Shown here in pieces: positions 53,243 through 64,000 of a stretch of DNA of 64,000 bases. The stretch covers positions 434,001 to 498,000 of the forward strand of contig NW_026705213.1 in assembly GCF_029867415.1 (NCBI RefSeq), read 5' to 3'. Below the pieces are notes generated by a model. It had not been told where the DNA came from. It was given only the letters and a program-made list of their open reading frames with translations, and made no database searches. The first letter of the stretch is position 1; the number at the start of each line of letters is the position of its first letter. The translations under genes were made by a program, and so were the position numbers. The stretch is from Vicia villosa (Eukaryota; Streptophyta; Magnoliopsida; Fabales; Fabaceae).

Positions 53243-54449
53243 ATGGAGAGTGAGAATAAGAAGATCGATTTGGTGAAAAAGATTCCTTCACCATATGCTA
53301 TACACACAAGTGATAATCCAGGAAACCTAATCACACAGGTTCAACTGAAAGGGGAGAATTATGATGAGTGGTCTAAGGCTATGCGTACCTCTCTCTGGGC
53401 AAGACGGAAATGGGGGTTTGTGGAAGGGAGTATCTAGAAACCAGAGAAAGATTCTTCTGAAATGGAAGATTGGTGGATAGCGCAATCGATGTTGATGTGG
53501 TGGATACTAAACACAGTGGAACCATGCTTGTGTTCTACAATCTCGTACCCAGAAAACACAAAAGATTTGTGGGAGGACATCAAGGAGCCGTTCTCGATCG
53601 TGAATGGACCAAGAATTCAACAGATTAAGGCGGGGCTGACAGAGTGTCGGCAGAAAAAGATGACCATGATAGCATGCAATGGAAAGCAATAGACTTTGTG
53701 GGATGAACTCACAAATTATCAACAAATACCTTGCTGCACTTATGGAGGATGCAAGTGCGATATTGGCAGCAAGATGGAGAAACAGCGAGAGGAAGAGAAA
53801 GTCCATCAATTTCAGATGGGTCTAGATGATACTTTATATGGCACGATACGCTTGATTCTTCTTAAAACTAATCCATTGCCTTCATTGAATCGAGTGTATG
53901 CTACTATGGTGCAAGAATAGAGGGTAAGAGCCATATCTAAGGGAAAGGAGGAACGTGGATAAGTTGTTGGATTCTCTACACAAAAACATACAAGAGGAAG
54001 AGAACTTGTTGAGAGAAAAGAAAAAGATAAATGTTCCCATTATAATCGAACGGGATATGAAGCTAGAAATTGTTTTAAGTTGATTGGTTATCATGAATGG
54101 TGGGGAGAGTGGTCACGAGGTAGAGGACGACATCAAGGAGGGGTTGCACTTGGTAGAGGAAAGAATGGAGGTGTTAGAGCCAATGCAGTACATACTAGTG
54201 GAGAAACCAGTGAAGCAGTACCTGGGCTAATTACCGAGCAATGGCAAACACTGGTGGATCTTTTGAATAATCACAAAGGGAATGTAACTGAAAAAATGAC
54301 AGGTAAACATATCACATGGATAATTGATACCGGCGCTTCTAACCACATGATTGGGAATTTGACACTCTTGTGTACGGTGAGAGATATAGCAGGGTGTCCA
54401 GTTGGGCTTCAAAATGGAAAACAAGTGTTAGCCACTAAAGAAGGAACAA
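53243..54449 (+). pseudogene. RE1-like copia gag and protease start
   Basis: One plus-strand frame from ATG 53243 with three in-frame stops (53435, 53690 and 53918 regions). Gag: MESENKKIDLVKK, VQLKGENYDEWSKAMRTSL, WWIAQSMLMWWILNTVEP, KVHQFQMGLDDTLYGTIR and NPLPSLNRVYATMVQE. The zinc knuckle is degenerate (CSHYNRTGYEARNC, where CSHC and GH are expected). Protease follows: ITWIIDTGASNHMIGN, with an intact DTGA motif. The frame is cut by a solo LTR after AATGTA. The ORF type matches RE1/Ale-like copia elements. Inactive. Confidence 0.85.
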
Positions 54450-56827
54450 ATGTATGTCATACCCCAAATTTTGACCCCCCCTGAGATTACATATCTTCAG
54501 GCTTTTCATCAGGTCAAAGCAAATGCCCAGAGCAGTCACTTCCTCATCTGGCATTTAATCGAGGATGTTCAAAGACAAGAAATACTCAGGCAAAGGATCA
54601 ATCAATGAAAGAATTGGTCTACAACACAATCATAGGACTCAAAAAGCTTCATGATTGATTAGACATTCAATCATCTGAGCTCAAGTTTACTCAGATTACC
54701 AATCTAGGGTTTTGAGCCCATCGGGGACTGAAATCAGGGATCACCTTTGGGAAATCTCAAAAAAGCTCCAGGACATCTGTTAAAGGCTTCAATCATCTTC
54801 AAATGATCCATATAATAAGATTCACTGGACATTACCCTCCAATTCAAGATCCACAGTCATCAATTTCATCTGGTCGACAATTAGGGTTTTTGACCTAATT
54901 CATCTGGATGACTGACTTCTAGTCAGGGCATGGATCCAAAACTCAAAACATGGCTCAATATCCTCCAATGATTCAACAATATCCATTCATACCAATCATT
55001 TGGTGAGGATAGCTTGGTTCATTTGAAATCTCCAGAAACGCGATTCGTCTGAAAAAGTCAACTGTACAAGATCACCATTGACTTTTTGAAATTTTTGGTC
55101 AACCATGACTTTTGAAGTTTTAAATCATCAATATATGATATATGAAGTCATTTGATCAAAGAAAATCAAGAAAATTAATCAAGAATAAAAAAGTCAAAAG
55201 TTTGACTTTCCATACTTAGAAAAATTTCTAAGTGTTTTCAATGGTTTTTTCCAAACTTTGGAAGGGAATAACTCAAACTTTCACCTACAAACTGAAAAAA
55301 ACTCCCAACATGAAAGTTGTAGATTTTGATCCAATAAACAACTTTGACAGATATAATGTTTTGGCTAAAAACCAACCATTGAAGAGTTATGGAGCTTCAA
55401 AGTGACTGCCTTCACTAAAAATGCAAGAAAACCCTAGTTTTCTTCAAACTTTATGGGACTTTTTCACTAATTTCCCTAAAGAATTTGGGCAAACACCAAA
55501 CTAATGAATCAAAGTACATAGTAAGGGCTTTCCAAATTGTGTTCAACCTTCTCCAAATTCATTTTGAGCTAAGAGATATGATTGATCAAAGTTTGGACAT
55601 TTGAAGTAAGATTATGGGTCATGACCAAATTTGAATTTTGCAAACTTTGTACCAATGCCTCTACCAATTGATGAATTTTTGTACATGATATATCAGAAGA
55701 GATATAGAAGAATCAAATGCATTATCTCATCATTTTTGGCCAAGTTGCAAAAATTCAATGCCATGTGATTAAGTAATCATTACAAAATGGAATATTGGTG
55801 AATCATCAAGGAATCTTCTCCTAAGCCAATTAGAGGCTTCTCTGCATCAAAATGGTTCCCTAAGATCACACAAAAATGATGGCTAGGGGATTGATCAAGT
55901 GGAATCAAATTTTGCCATCATTGCACTTTGGATATTTTTGAATTCCTTCATGACCAAGAAACCAAATCAACCTCACTAAGCAAGCTCACTCCTCTGCAAC
56001 TATTCTGAACCATTTGCCTATAAATACAAGTGCTATCCTTCATACAAATCACACCAAAGCAACAAAATTCTTGCTTTCTCTCTTCTTTCTTCATACTTAG
56101 TTTTTTCAAAGGTCCTTTGGCAAGAAGACTCGGATTCTTCAAACCAAAGCTCTCTCTTTGGAAGTAAGTATTCGAACACATTGAGGGAGGCATTTAGAGG
56201 TGATCCAGACCTCTGGAACACTTCTGGGCGTGGAGAATCATCATCTTCACCTCTCACTTGGAGGTGTTGCAGTTAGGGTCGAGCAAGAAGTTCTGGGAAA
56301 TTTCAATCCAAGCCAGGCATCTCAACACCTTCCAAAGGGGTCATTGAAGCTATCTGGATCGTTACAACAGCTCTGTAACACCTTTTGATCAGAGCCAAAT
56401 CTCCATTTTTAAGGTAAGCTTCAAGAACTTCAAACTCTATAATTCACGCATGATAAATTAGAAATGAAGTTACCAGTTGGTTTCTGCACCTTTAAGGATC
56501 ATTAACCCTCAATCAATTGCATCATATCATGCATATAGAGTATTTCATATTGAATTTCAGTTTTAGGGTTCTTAGTGTTCATGCGTGCGAATTTTTAGTT
56601 ACACTGAAAATAAATGAAATTAAAGGGTACCATCATGATCCTCGTTCAAAAACGAACAAAATCCATGTTTACATCTTTAAGTTTGGTTGAGAAACGAAGG
56701 ATATAGCAAAATTTCAAATTCTTAAGCTTGAGGTTGAAGATGAAGATGGTGGTGCCATTTTTTTGAATTTCCCAGAATTGAGTTTACCTTATTTTGAATG
56801 GTAGTTGTGTCATGAACGAATGAATGG

Positions 56828-56893
56828 TAGTGTCCCAGTGGTTACAGCGCGCGTCCAAAAGCACTGCCTTGCCTTAGGTCTGGGGTTCGATCC
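56828..56893 (+). promoter_or_regulatory. tRNA-like A/B boxes, first pair
   Basis: A-box-like TAGTGTCCCAGTGG (56828-56841) and perfect B box GGTTCGATCC (56884-56893), about 45 nt apart, as in a tRNA gene. A run of C follows at once (56892-56909). A full cloverleaf is not evident. Confidence 0.5.
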
Positions 56894-57004
56894 CCCCCCC
56901 CCCCCCCCCTCAGACCTTTTGTTCATTTATTTCTTTTTTAGCTCATTCATTACTTTGCTCTAAATATAATCATATGGGCTCACTTCTTAAACAAGCCACG
57001 CGCG

Positions 57005-57058
57005 TGGCCCAGTTGGTATTTGTTTTGTTTGGTAACCTATAGGGCGTGGGTTCAAGCC
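57005..57058 (+). promoter_or_regulatory. tRNA-like A/B boxes, second pair
   Basis: A-box-like TGGCCCAGTTGG (57005-57016) and B box GGGTTCAAGCC (57048-57058). This pair is the counterpart of 16379-16432 in the other LTR copy. Confidence 0.5.
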
Positions 57059-57291
57059 TTGAAGGAGACAAACCCAATTTTTTTACCACTATTTTCTTTT
57101 GTTTTATTCACAAACTTCACATAATTATTTAACATATCAAATTAATCCATTTTCACTTCATTTTTCACACACTTGTTATTTAATATACCTATTTTATGAA
57201 TAATCAAAAAAATCATAAAAATATTATTTACTTCATATATTTTAATTAGGTTTAAAATAGTGTGTTTTAAGTGTTTTCTTAGATACCTTAG

Positions 57292-57477
<186 letters not shown>

Positions 57478-57934
57478 CATTTTTTTGTTTTAACCTAATT
57501 ACCTTGTAAATAATTTTATCTTAAAACCTAATTATTTAGGTCTTAATTAGGTATAGATTTTATCTTTACCTTAATTAAGCTGACTTTCGTCAATTTTCAA
57601 AACTGTATTTACAAAATCTTCTTTCTGTTTTCAAAATATTCTTCTGGTATTTGAAGGGCATTATTCCCGGTGAAACTCTTCAGATACCTATGTGACCTTT
57701 GTCCATCTTCACTTCTTCTGTTTTCAAAAACCATTAACTGTTTATACTATATATTCAACTGTTACCCATCAATTGCTGGTAAGGCTTTGTACATACTTCT
57801 TCAAAGGTCTCCACTCCATCCAGGTTAGGCTTTACAAGCTTTCAATTTACAGTCTTTGTTTAAATTACTGTCAAATATAAACTGTACATATATTTGTTTA
57901 GAACTACGTTTGAATGTAAACCTTAGGACAGTTA

Positions 57935-57937
<3 letters not shown>

Positions 57938-57992
<55 letters not shown>
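57938..57992. repeat. TA microsatellite
   Basis: About 27 TA units. Confidence 0.95.
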
Positions 57993-57997
<5 letters not shown>

Positions 57998-58616
57998 GAA
58001 TATGGCCTAGGATTGAGAATGTCTTCCCGGTGAAGGCTCTTTCCTAATTAGAGATTTGTAGTTCAAACCCCCAAGATGAATTATTCCCGGTGAAACATCT
58101 TGGCAAAAACCTTAGAATCCAAAAAAAATAGGACACATCCACCCAAGAGGAATTATTCCCGGTGAAACCTCTTACCCATTTGCTTAGAGCCAAAATAAGT
58201 TCAAAACTACATAGCTTTCTCTTGTGCTATAACAAGGACCCTCGATAGCCTCCTCTTGGGCTTTGTACAAGGACCCACAGGCTTCTTAAAAGCATTTCCA
58301 GCTTTCTCTTGAGCTTGTATACAAGGACCCATCAGGTTTCTTATAAACATAGGAACAGGTCTTTAGTCACCTTTTAACATACCCTGGTGAGTTTCTTCCA
58401 ATTTAAACCAGACTTTAAACAAGTTAAGTTTGTCTCAATCTCATATTGAGCACACCTTTTGGAATGAGAGACATGGACAGTCTCTGTCACCCTTATATTC
58501 ATTAATCTTCCTTAGTAAAGTCTAGGATCCATACTTGTTTATCCTCAGTAAGTGTCAGCCTTCATCTCGGGCTTTAAACAAGAAGTCTCAATTAGATCAT
58601 CTTTCTGCCATCATTT

Positions 58617-58830
58617 AAAACCCCTGGAAAGGGTTAGCCTCCAAAGTCAATTAATAAAAATCTGTCTAAAAGAACAAAAACCCTTGGAAAGGGTCAGCCT
58701 CCATTAATTCTTTCAATTTTTTAAATTTCCCTGGAAAGGGTTAGCTTCCAAAAAAGAAAACAAATCATTCTTTTTCAAAAGACAAATACCCAGCTGAGTC
58801 AAAATCCCTGGAAAGGGTTAGCTTCCAAAA
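58617..58830 (+). repeat. Minisatellite in Tat/Ogre LTR (CCCTGGAAAGGGTTAGC units)
   Basis: Unit CCCTGGAAAGGGTTAGCCTCC at about 58621, 58680, 58729 and 58805, with small changes (truncated here to the core CCTGGAAAGGGTTAGC). CCCT(T)GGAAAGGG is itself a near palindrome. Confidence 0.75.
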
Positions 58831-58879
58831 AAATCAGTCTTTTAATAAATAAATCTTTCAGTAGAGTAAAACCCCAACA

Positions 58880-59380
58880 AAAACAGTTAGCCTCAACCTT
58901 GGGCTTCATACAAGGCACCAAACAATAAAACTCCCCTGTTAATAGTCAGCCTCAACCTTGGGCATTGTACAAGGCAGATAATAGAGTCTCCCCCAGTGAG
59001 TCCTTCATCATTAAGTAGCCACAACCTTGGGCTTTGTACAAGGCAGATAAACCATATTTCCTGTATCAAAGATTCCTAACATCTAGGATCTTTCCCCCCA
59101 TTAGAGTCATTCATACTCAGTCAGCCACAACCTTGGGCTTCATACAAGGCAGAAAATAATGTTTTCCCTAGCTAGAGTCAGTCTCAATTCTGGGCTTTGT
59201 ATAGAACTCCAAATAAAATCCATCAAAATAAACACTCTCCAAATAGAGTCAGCCTCAATTATGGGCTTTGTACAGAACACAAAAATTCTTTGTAATTAAT
59301 CCCCAGTGGAGTCATCTCCCAGAGTCAATAAACCACTAATTAATTAATCAAAAAGCCTCAAGCTTGGGCCTCATACAAGC
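58880..59380 (+). repeat. Minisatellite in Tat/Ogre LTR (CAACCTTGGGCTTCATACAA units)
   Basis: GTCAGCC(T/A)CAACCTTGGGC followed by TT(C/T)(A/G)TACAAGGC recurs about eight times between 58880 and 59380, spacing 55-90 bp; later units are diverged (CAATTCTGGGCTTTGTA). Another related unit is at 59768-59790. Confidence 0.75.
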
Positions 59381-60338
59381 CCAGCTAAAAATAAAATCTT
59401 TTATACAGTAGATAGACATAGCTTATCTCTATAGAGAGATCTTTCTTCTATCTCACCACATTCAAACAAACAAACATTACATTTCATTTTAATTTTAATC
59501 AAGTCTCCCGTTTAGGATTTTGAAAGGCATGAGCTGGCAGTAAAACCCAGACATGTGGTAACTTTCCCTAATTTGGATGAGCATCTTTCTTTCATTTAAG
59601 AGGCATTTGACTGGTATACTTGCGCATACACAAGTAAGGTCCCCCTCTTGAATGAAATGAATTCAGTTATTCTGTCACTCTTTTAAAATGTTTGTGGTGG
59701 AATAGTAGAAATACCTCTCTGTAAAGATGATTTCATGCCTCTTTATTGTAAACAGAGATTTAATTCAAGCTTCAACCTTGAGCTTCAAGCAAGGCACCCA
59801 AAAATCATTAATAATTAATTAGTTCCCCGAACTACATTTAGCTCTGACTTCCATTAGGGATATGTAGGCATGAGGTTCACAAGGAATCTCAGCGAGCTAA
59901 TAAAATACCAAAAATAGTCTGTCTGTCTGTCTGTCTTCTTTTAATTCAATTCAATTCCTTCTCCTAATATAAAGGAGAAACTTTCCCAATAAATCATTAG
60001 CAGCACAAACACATTTAGACACAGAGAAGGTTCCTGTAGAGTACTACATATATGTAGGGTGCTTAAACTCTTCCCTATGTATAACCGACCCCCCGGACTC
60101 CAGAATTTCTAGTCTAGGTGAATCCCCACACTTAGCAAACTCCTAGGGTTTAGTTGAGATCTTTTTTCCCCTTTCCTACTCGTAGGACAATAAGAAAGTT
60201 CGTGTGATATCGTAGGAAGAACTGAAACAAAATTCATCCCATCCCGGGCGCATTCTCCTTCCAAATTTCGCGTGAAGGGTCTAGCGTGCCGTCCTCCCAA
60301 GTGAAACGGGGAGGTAAACAAAATGACACCACACTGTA

Positions 60339-61812
60339 CTTGATGGAGGATTGAAAATTGCAAATGTACTTTATGTCCTAACATTAAGCTACAACTTGAT
60401 ATCTATTTCTAAGTTAATTTATGAGACAAATTGTGTTGTTCATTTCACTAACGACTTATGTGTTATGCAGGACCACACTTCGAAGATATTGATTGGAGTG
60501 GGTGAAAGAAGAGATGGACCTTATTACTTTAAAAGCATTCGAAATGAGAAGGCACACAAAGGTAATATAATCTTTCAGTTTGATTTATGGCATCAAGGCA
60601 TGGGACATCTCTCCTTTAGGATCACTCAGTTATTTTCCAACATAAACTATGAAATTAGTGAGTTGAATAATAAGCGTGTGATGTATGTTTCCGAGATAAA
60701 TTTTTTTGCCTTAATAAAATGAAAATTTGAGAAACGAGTTAAGGTGATGCGTAGTGACAATTGAACTGAGTTTACATGCTTGAGAAATTATTTTAATGAA
60801 CATGGGATAGTGTTTCAAACATCTTGTCTAGGAACCCTGCAACAAAATGGAAGAGTAGAAAGAAAACATAGGCATATTCTTAATGTTACTCGTGCTTTAT
60901 GATTTCAAGGTAACCTCCCAATTTCTTTTTAGGGTGAGTGTGTTTTTACTTCTAGATACTTGATTAATCGCACTCCCACTCCCTTGTTGCATGGAAAAAC
61001 ACCATATGAGATGTTGCACAGTCAAGCCCCCTTATACGACCATTTGAAAGTTTTTGGTTGTTTGTGCTACGCTCATAATTTTGGGAAAAACTAGTGATAA
61101 AGTTTCTAGCCCTACCCGAAAGTGTGTTTTTGTAGGTTATCCTTATGGAAAAAAGGTTGTAAATTATTTGATCTAGATAAACAATGATATTTTGTATCTC
61201 GTGACGTTGAATTCTTTGAGACAGAATTCCCTTTCACTCACAATCATAAGGAAGACCGTGAATCATCTTTGGATTCCCCTATGATGCTTCTTGTGTTGAT
61301 TGAAGATGATGATGAGTCTTGTGGTCATAACAACACAAAAAGAAGAGAAAGTTCATCTAATGATTTTGATACATGTTCTGACGCAAGGGGTGGGGGGGTC
61401 AAATGATTTGGACAATCACACAAGTTGTGAACCTAGAGAAGATTTGAACGAACTCCCTATCAATAATCAAACAACTGGGTCAATTGATCAAGAGAATATG
61501 GATGAGTTAGGAAGAGGTCATTGCATCAAAGTGCCATCTATCAAGTTATGTGATTATGTGACTCGCACTATACAGAAGCTAAGCCCATCTCCAAGTTCAC
61601 CTCCGTCACGATGCATCTCAAGTGTTCTTTATTCTCTAACACGTTATGTAAGTTATGATAATTACTCTATGAAGCATCGAAGGTTCCTTCCCGCTCTTTC
61701 TCTTGAACGTGAGCCCGTCCATTTTGCTGATGCAGTGCAAGATGCCAAATGGAGACTAGTAATGCAACAAGAACTTCAAGCTCTAGAAGACATTGGAACA
61801 TGGATTTTGTAA
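60339..61812 (+). pseudogene. RE1-like copia integrase region
   Basis: Plus-strand continuation after the solo LTR: LDGGLKIANVLYV, then ISKLIYETNCVVHFTNDLC (60351-60722). It then carries the integrase zinc finger region DLWHQGMGHLS. The core is broken: VMRSDN then a stop (normally DNGTEF), EHGIVFQTSCLGTLQQNGRVERKHRHILN with the third catalytic Glu in VERKH, then LINRTPTPLLHGKTPYEML and VFGCLCYAHN. Several stops (e.g. 60720, 60762, 60901 regions) and a frameshift. The segment 61300-61812 is the variable linker leading to RT, ending FADAVQDAKWRLVMQQELQ. Confidence 0.8.
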
Positions 61813-63248
61813 CCTTTGCCAAATGGAAAGAAACCTCTTGGGTGTAAATGGGTGTATAAAATTAAGCATAATTCAAAAGGCATCAAAGAAAGATACAAGG
61901 CAAGGTTGGTCATTCTTGGGAACCATCAAAAGAAGGGATCGACTATATTGAAACAATCTCCCCACCTGTCACAATGGTCACTGTCCATCTTGGTCTTATT
62001 GTGGCAGCAACAAAGCAATGGGAAATTCATCAAATGGATGTCCACAATGATTTCCTTCACGACGATATCCATGAATATGTTTACATGAAGCTTCCCCCGG
62101 GTTTTTGCACTTCTCAACCGGGACAATTTTGCAAGTTACGAATATCGTTGTATGGCTTGAAGCAAGCTCCTAGATGTTTGTTTGCCAAACTATCATCTCC
62201 CTTGATTAAATTTGGGTTCCAACAATCAAGTTTTGACTATTCACTCTTCACTCTTTTATTTAATGATGAAGTGCAAATAGTTGTTTTAGTATATGTGGAC
62301 GATTTGATCATATGTGAGAATAACTTCGTTGCAATTCAACGATTTAAAGAATATCTTGGCAAGTGTTTTCACATGAAAGACTTGGGGATTTTAAATTATT
62401 TTTTTGGTGTAGAAGTTGCAAGAAATTCAAGTGGGATATTCTTATTCCAATGTAAATATTCCTTAGACATATTTTAAGAAGTGGGATTACTTGGTCCTAA
62501 ACCCGTGTCGACACCTCTTGAGAAGAATCATCAACTTAGTCTTGCCACTGGACATTACCTTAATGAACATGAATGTTATCGACGTCTCGTTGGTCATCTC
62601 ATATACTTATGCTTCACCAGACCATAATTGTCTTACTGCGTTCATACCTTGTCTCAGTTTATGCAACAGCCCCGTATAGAACATTGTAATGCCGCTCTTT
62701 GAATTGTTAAATACCTTAAAGGAAGTTCTGGGCAAGGCATTATTCTTAGTATCATAGCTTAATTTCAATTGCAAGGATGGTGTGACTCTGATTGGGCAGG
62801 ATGTCTGTTAACTCGGAGCTTAACTACTGGATGGTTTGTGTTCTTTGGCAACTCTCTCATCTCATGGAAAACCAAGAAGCAACAAATTGTTTCTCGTTCC
62901 TCCGCTGAAGCGGAATATCGCTTTATGGCTACTTCCACCTGTGAACTTAAATACCTTAAAGGCTTGCTATCTGATCTAGGAATCTCACATCAAGGTCCGA
63001 TTCATCTTAATTGTGATAGTCAAGCAGCCTTGCAAATAGCCAAAAATCTGATTTTTCATGAAAGAACAAATCACATTGAAGTAGACTGTCACTTCATTCG
63101 CAATGAGATTCTTCAAGGTAATAATCAACCATCTTATGTCCCTACACATTTACAATTGGCATATATATTTACCAAGGCTTTGGGAAGACACCAGTTCGAG
63201 ACTTTAATTGGCAAGATGGGCATTCGTAATCCGCACGCACCACCTTGA
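61813..63248 (+). pseudogene. RE1-like copia reverse transcriptase and RNase H
   Basis: RT: PNGKKPLGCKWVYKIKHNSKG, then in a second frame HQMDVHNDFLHDDIHEYVYM, ISLYGLKQAPRCLFAKL, the catalytic YVDD in VLVYVDDLIIC, FHMKDLGILNYFFGVEVAR. RNase H (62769-63248): GWCDSDWAGCLLTRSLTTGW, WKTKKQQIVSRSSAEAEYR, HLNCDSQAALQIAKN and VDCHFIRNEI. The chain is divided by frameshifts near 61990 and 62477 and by stops in 62480-62765. Typical copia order with RNase H at the C-terminus. Ends with a stop at 63246-63248 that overlaps the PPT. Confidence 0.88.
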
Positions 63249-63255
63249 GGCGGGG
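63245..63255 (+). other. Copia polypurine tract
   Basis: TTGAGGCGGGG immediately before the 3' LTR; one C interrupts the purine run. Confidence 0.7.
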
Positions 63256-63500
63256 TAATATTCAATCATCAGTAATGACTATGAGCATAATTTTTGGGAT
63301 TGTCTTAAATTAGGATAGTTGTTTTGTTGCTATTTTATTTCTCCATTTATATTATATATTTACTGTCCAGATTTAAAATTATTAGTGACAACTATATATG
63401 AGACATTATTGGCTATAGTTTAGGAATCATAAACCTTATGTACATGTATATATTTGGAAATTGTTCAATGAAATCACACTCAGTTCTTCCATCATAGTTT
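63253..63500 (+). mobile_element. 3' LTR of the RE1-like copia element
   Basis: About 245 bp, starting near TAATATTCAATCATC and ending CATCATAGTTT; counterpart of 52934-53180 at about 90% identity. The canonical first TG is changed or lost at this copy. Confidence 0.8.
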
Positions 63501-63903
63501 TTTTAAATGATCTCATTTATCATAAAAATTTGTATTTCCCTCGTAAAGTGCTACAAGCATAGTTTAAATTGTACTTGCAATTGTAACCAAGAGGTTAATA
63601 TTGTTGACCCTATAATTTCTTCCACCACATGAAATTGAAACTGAAGTGTGATATAAAATTGCATGCAATTTTACTTTAATTTATATATTTACTTGATCAG
63701 GAGAACTTATTGACCACCTAATTTGAAAGGAGTACAAATGGTCTTCCTCTTACTTAACTAACAGTTTCTACACCCTTTATAGTTTCAAGGGAGAATCCTT
63801 AACTCATTGCCTAGGAGTTACCGTTCTTGGGTGAGGGCACCCTAGATTAGGACACTCACAAATTTAACAATATACAGTTGTTAAATCTTTCTCTCGAAGA
63901 GAG
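63501..63903. other. Unassigned sequence
   Basis: About 400 bp; nothing recognisable. It may be LINE sequence upstream of the endonuclease fragment, but no motif supports that. Confidence 0.3.
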
Positions 63904-64000
63904 TAAGTTCACTTGGCTTCATCCTAATGGTGGGGCTGCAAGTTTCCTTGATCAGATCTTGGTGTCAAATGGGTGGTGGGACCATATGTTGAGACATCTT
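63904..64000 (+). pseudogene. LINE endonuclease-domain fragment (runs off the right edge)
   Basis: In one plus frame: SKFTWLHPNGGAASFLDQIL then VSNGWWDHM. This is the C-terminal block of the apurinic-type endonuclease of plant L1-like LINEs (pattern FTWxHPNGxAxSxLDxxLVSxxW), usually followed by reverse transcriptase. Only about 32 codons are in the window, so its integrity is unknown. Confidence 0.65.

Noticed and set aside
56828..57058. True tRNA genes
   Set aside because: A and B boxes are present but acceptor, D and anticodon stems cannot be paired by eye, and one is followed by a poly-C run; called tRNA-like only.
58617..59380. CRISPR-like array of repeats and spacers
   Set aside because: Repeat units are diverged, spacers irregular and repeated themselves, and the context is a plant LTR; it is a minisatellite.

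Overview
The window looks like a heterochromatin-like block of nested transposable elements from a legume of the inverted-repeat-lacking clade, most probably tribe Fabeae (pea, vetch, lentil). The grounds are Tat/Ogre-type LTRs of 3 to 6 kb, Maximus/SIRE-type copia, Tekay-type and Athila-type gypsy elements, and one small two-exon gene of the nodule-specific cysteine-rich (NCR) peptide family, which is typical of this clade. Species is not determinable by eye. No ordinary housekeeping gene is intact.

Layout. 1-3747: 5' end of a minus-strand Maximus/SIRE-type copia element (5' LTR, PBS, gag), with a solo LTR of the same family inside gag. About 3748-21560: a decayed minus-strand Tat/Ogre-lineage gypsy element (PBS, gag, protease, RT, RNase H, a second archaeal-type RNase H, integrase). 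It carries an extra ORF in antisense at its 3' side, and it is interrupted by two TSD-flanked solo LTRs (4768-7907 and 14058-18970). 21565-22640: LINE reverse transcriptase fragment. 22642-27482: minus-strand Tekay-like chromovirus with its 5' LTR, split by a Maximus-type solo LTR. 27759-40074: plus-strand Athila-lineage element with 5' LTR, tRNA-Asp PBS, a gag-pol frame broken by only two stops, and two related env-like ORFs in tandem; no 3' LTR is visible. 40075-43996: probable non-autonomous Helitron (minus orientation). 44630-46896: a TIR-domain fragment joined to a RABA5-type small-GTPase pseudogene. 46970-49921: TA microsatellites, a foldback element, CACTA-type subterminal repeats and a LINE tail. 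50108-52617: a MITE, the NCR gene, then a 1.26-kb foldback element. 52934-63500: plus-strand RE1-like copia element with both LTRs, its pol split by a 5.9-kb Tat/Ogre solo LTR. 63904-64000: start of a LINE endonuclease fragment.

The dominant process is nested insertion followed by LTR-LTR recombination: five solo LTRs lie inside coding regions of other elements, three with perfect 5-bp target duplications. The most biologically interesting loci are the NCR gene at 50955-51230 (one usual cysteine replaced by arginine, conventional start codon apparently lost), the antisense ORF of the Tat element with its own TATA box, and the Athila element with two env-like ORFs and a palindromic motif shared between its LTR and an internal putative promoter region. 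All calls were made by reading the sequence; no alignment or database search was run.
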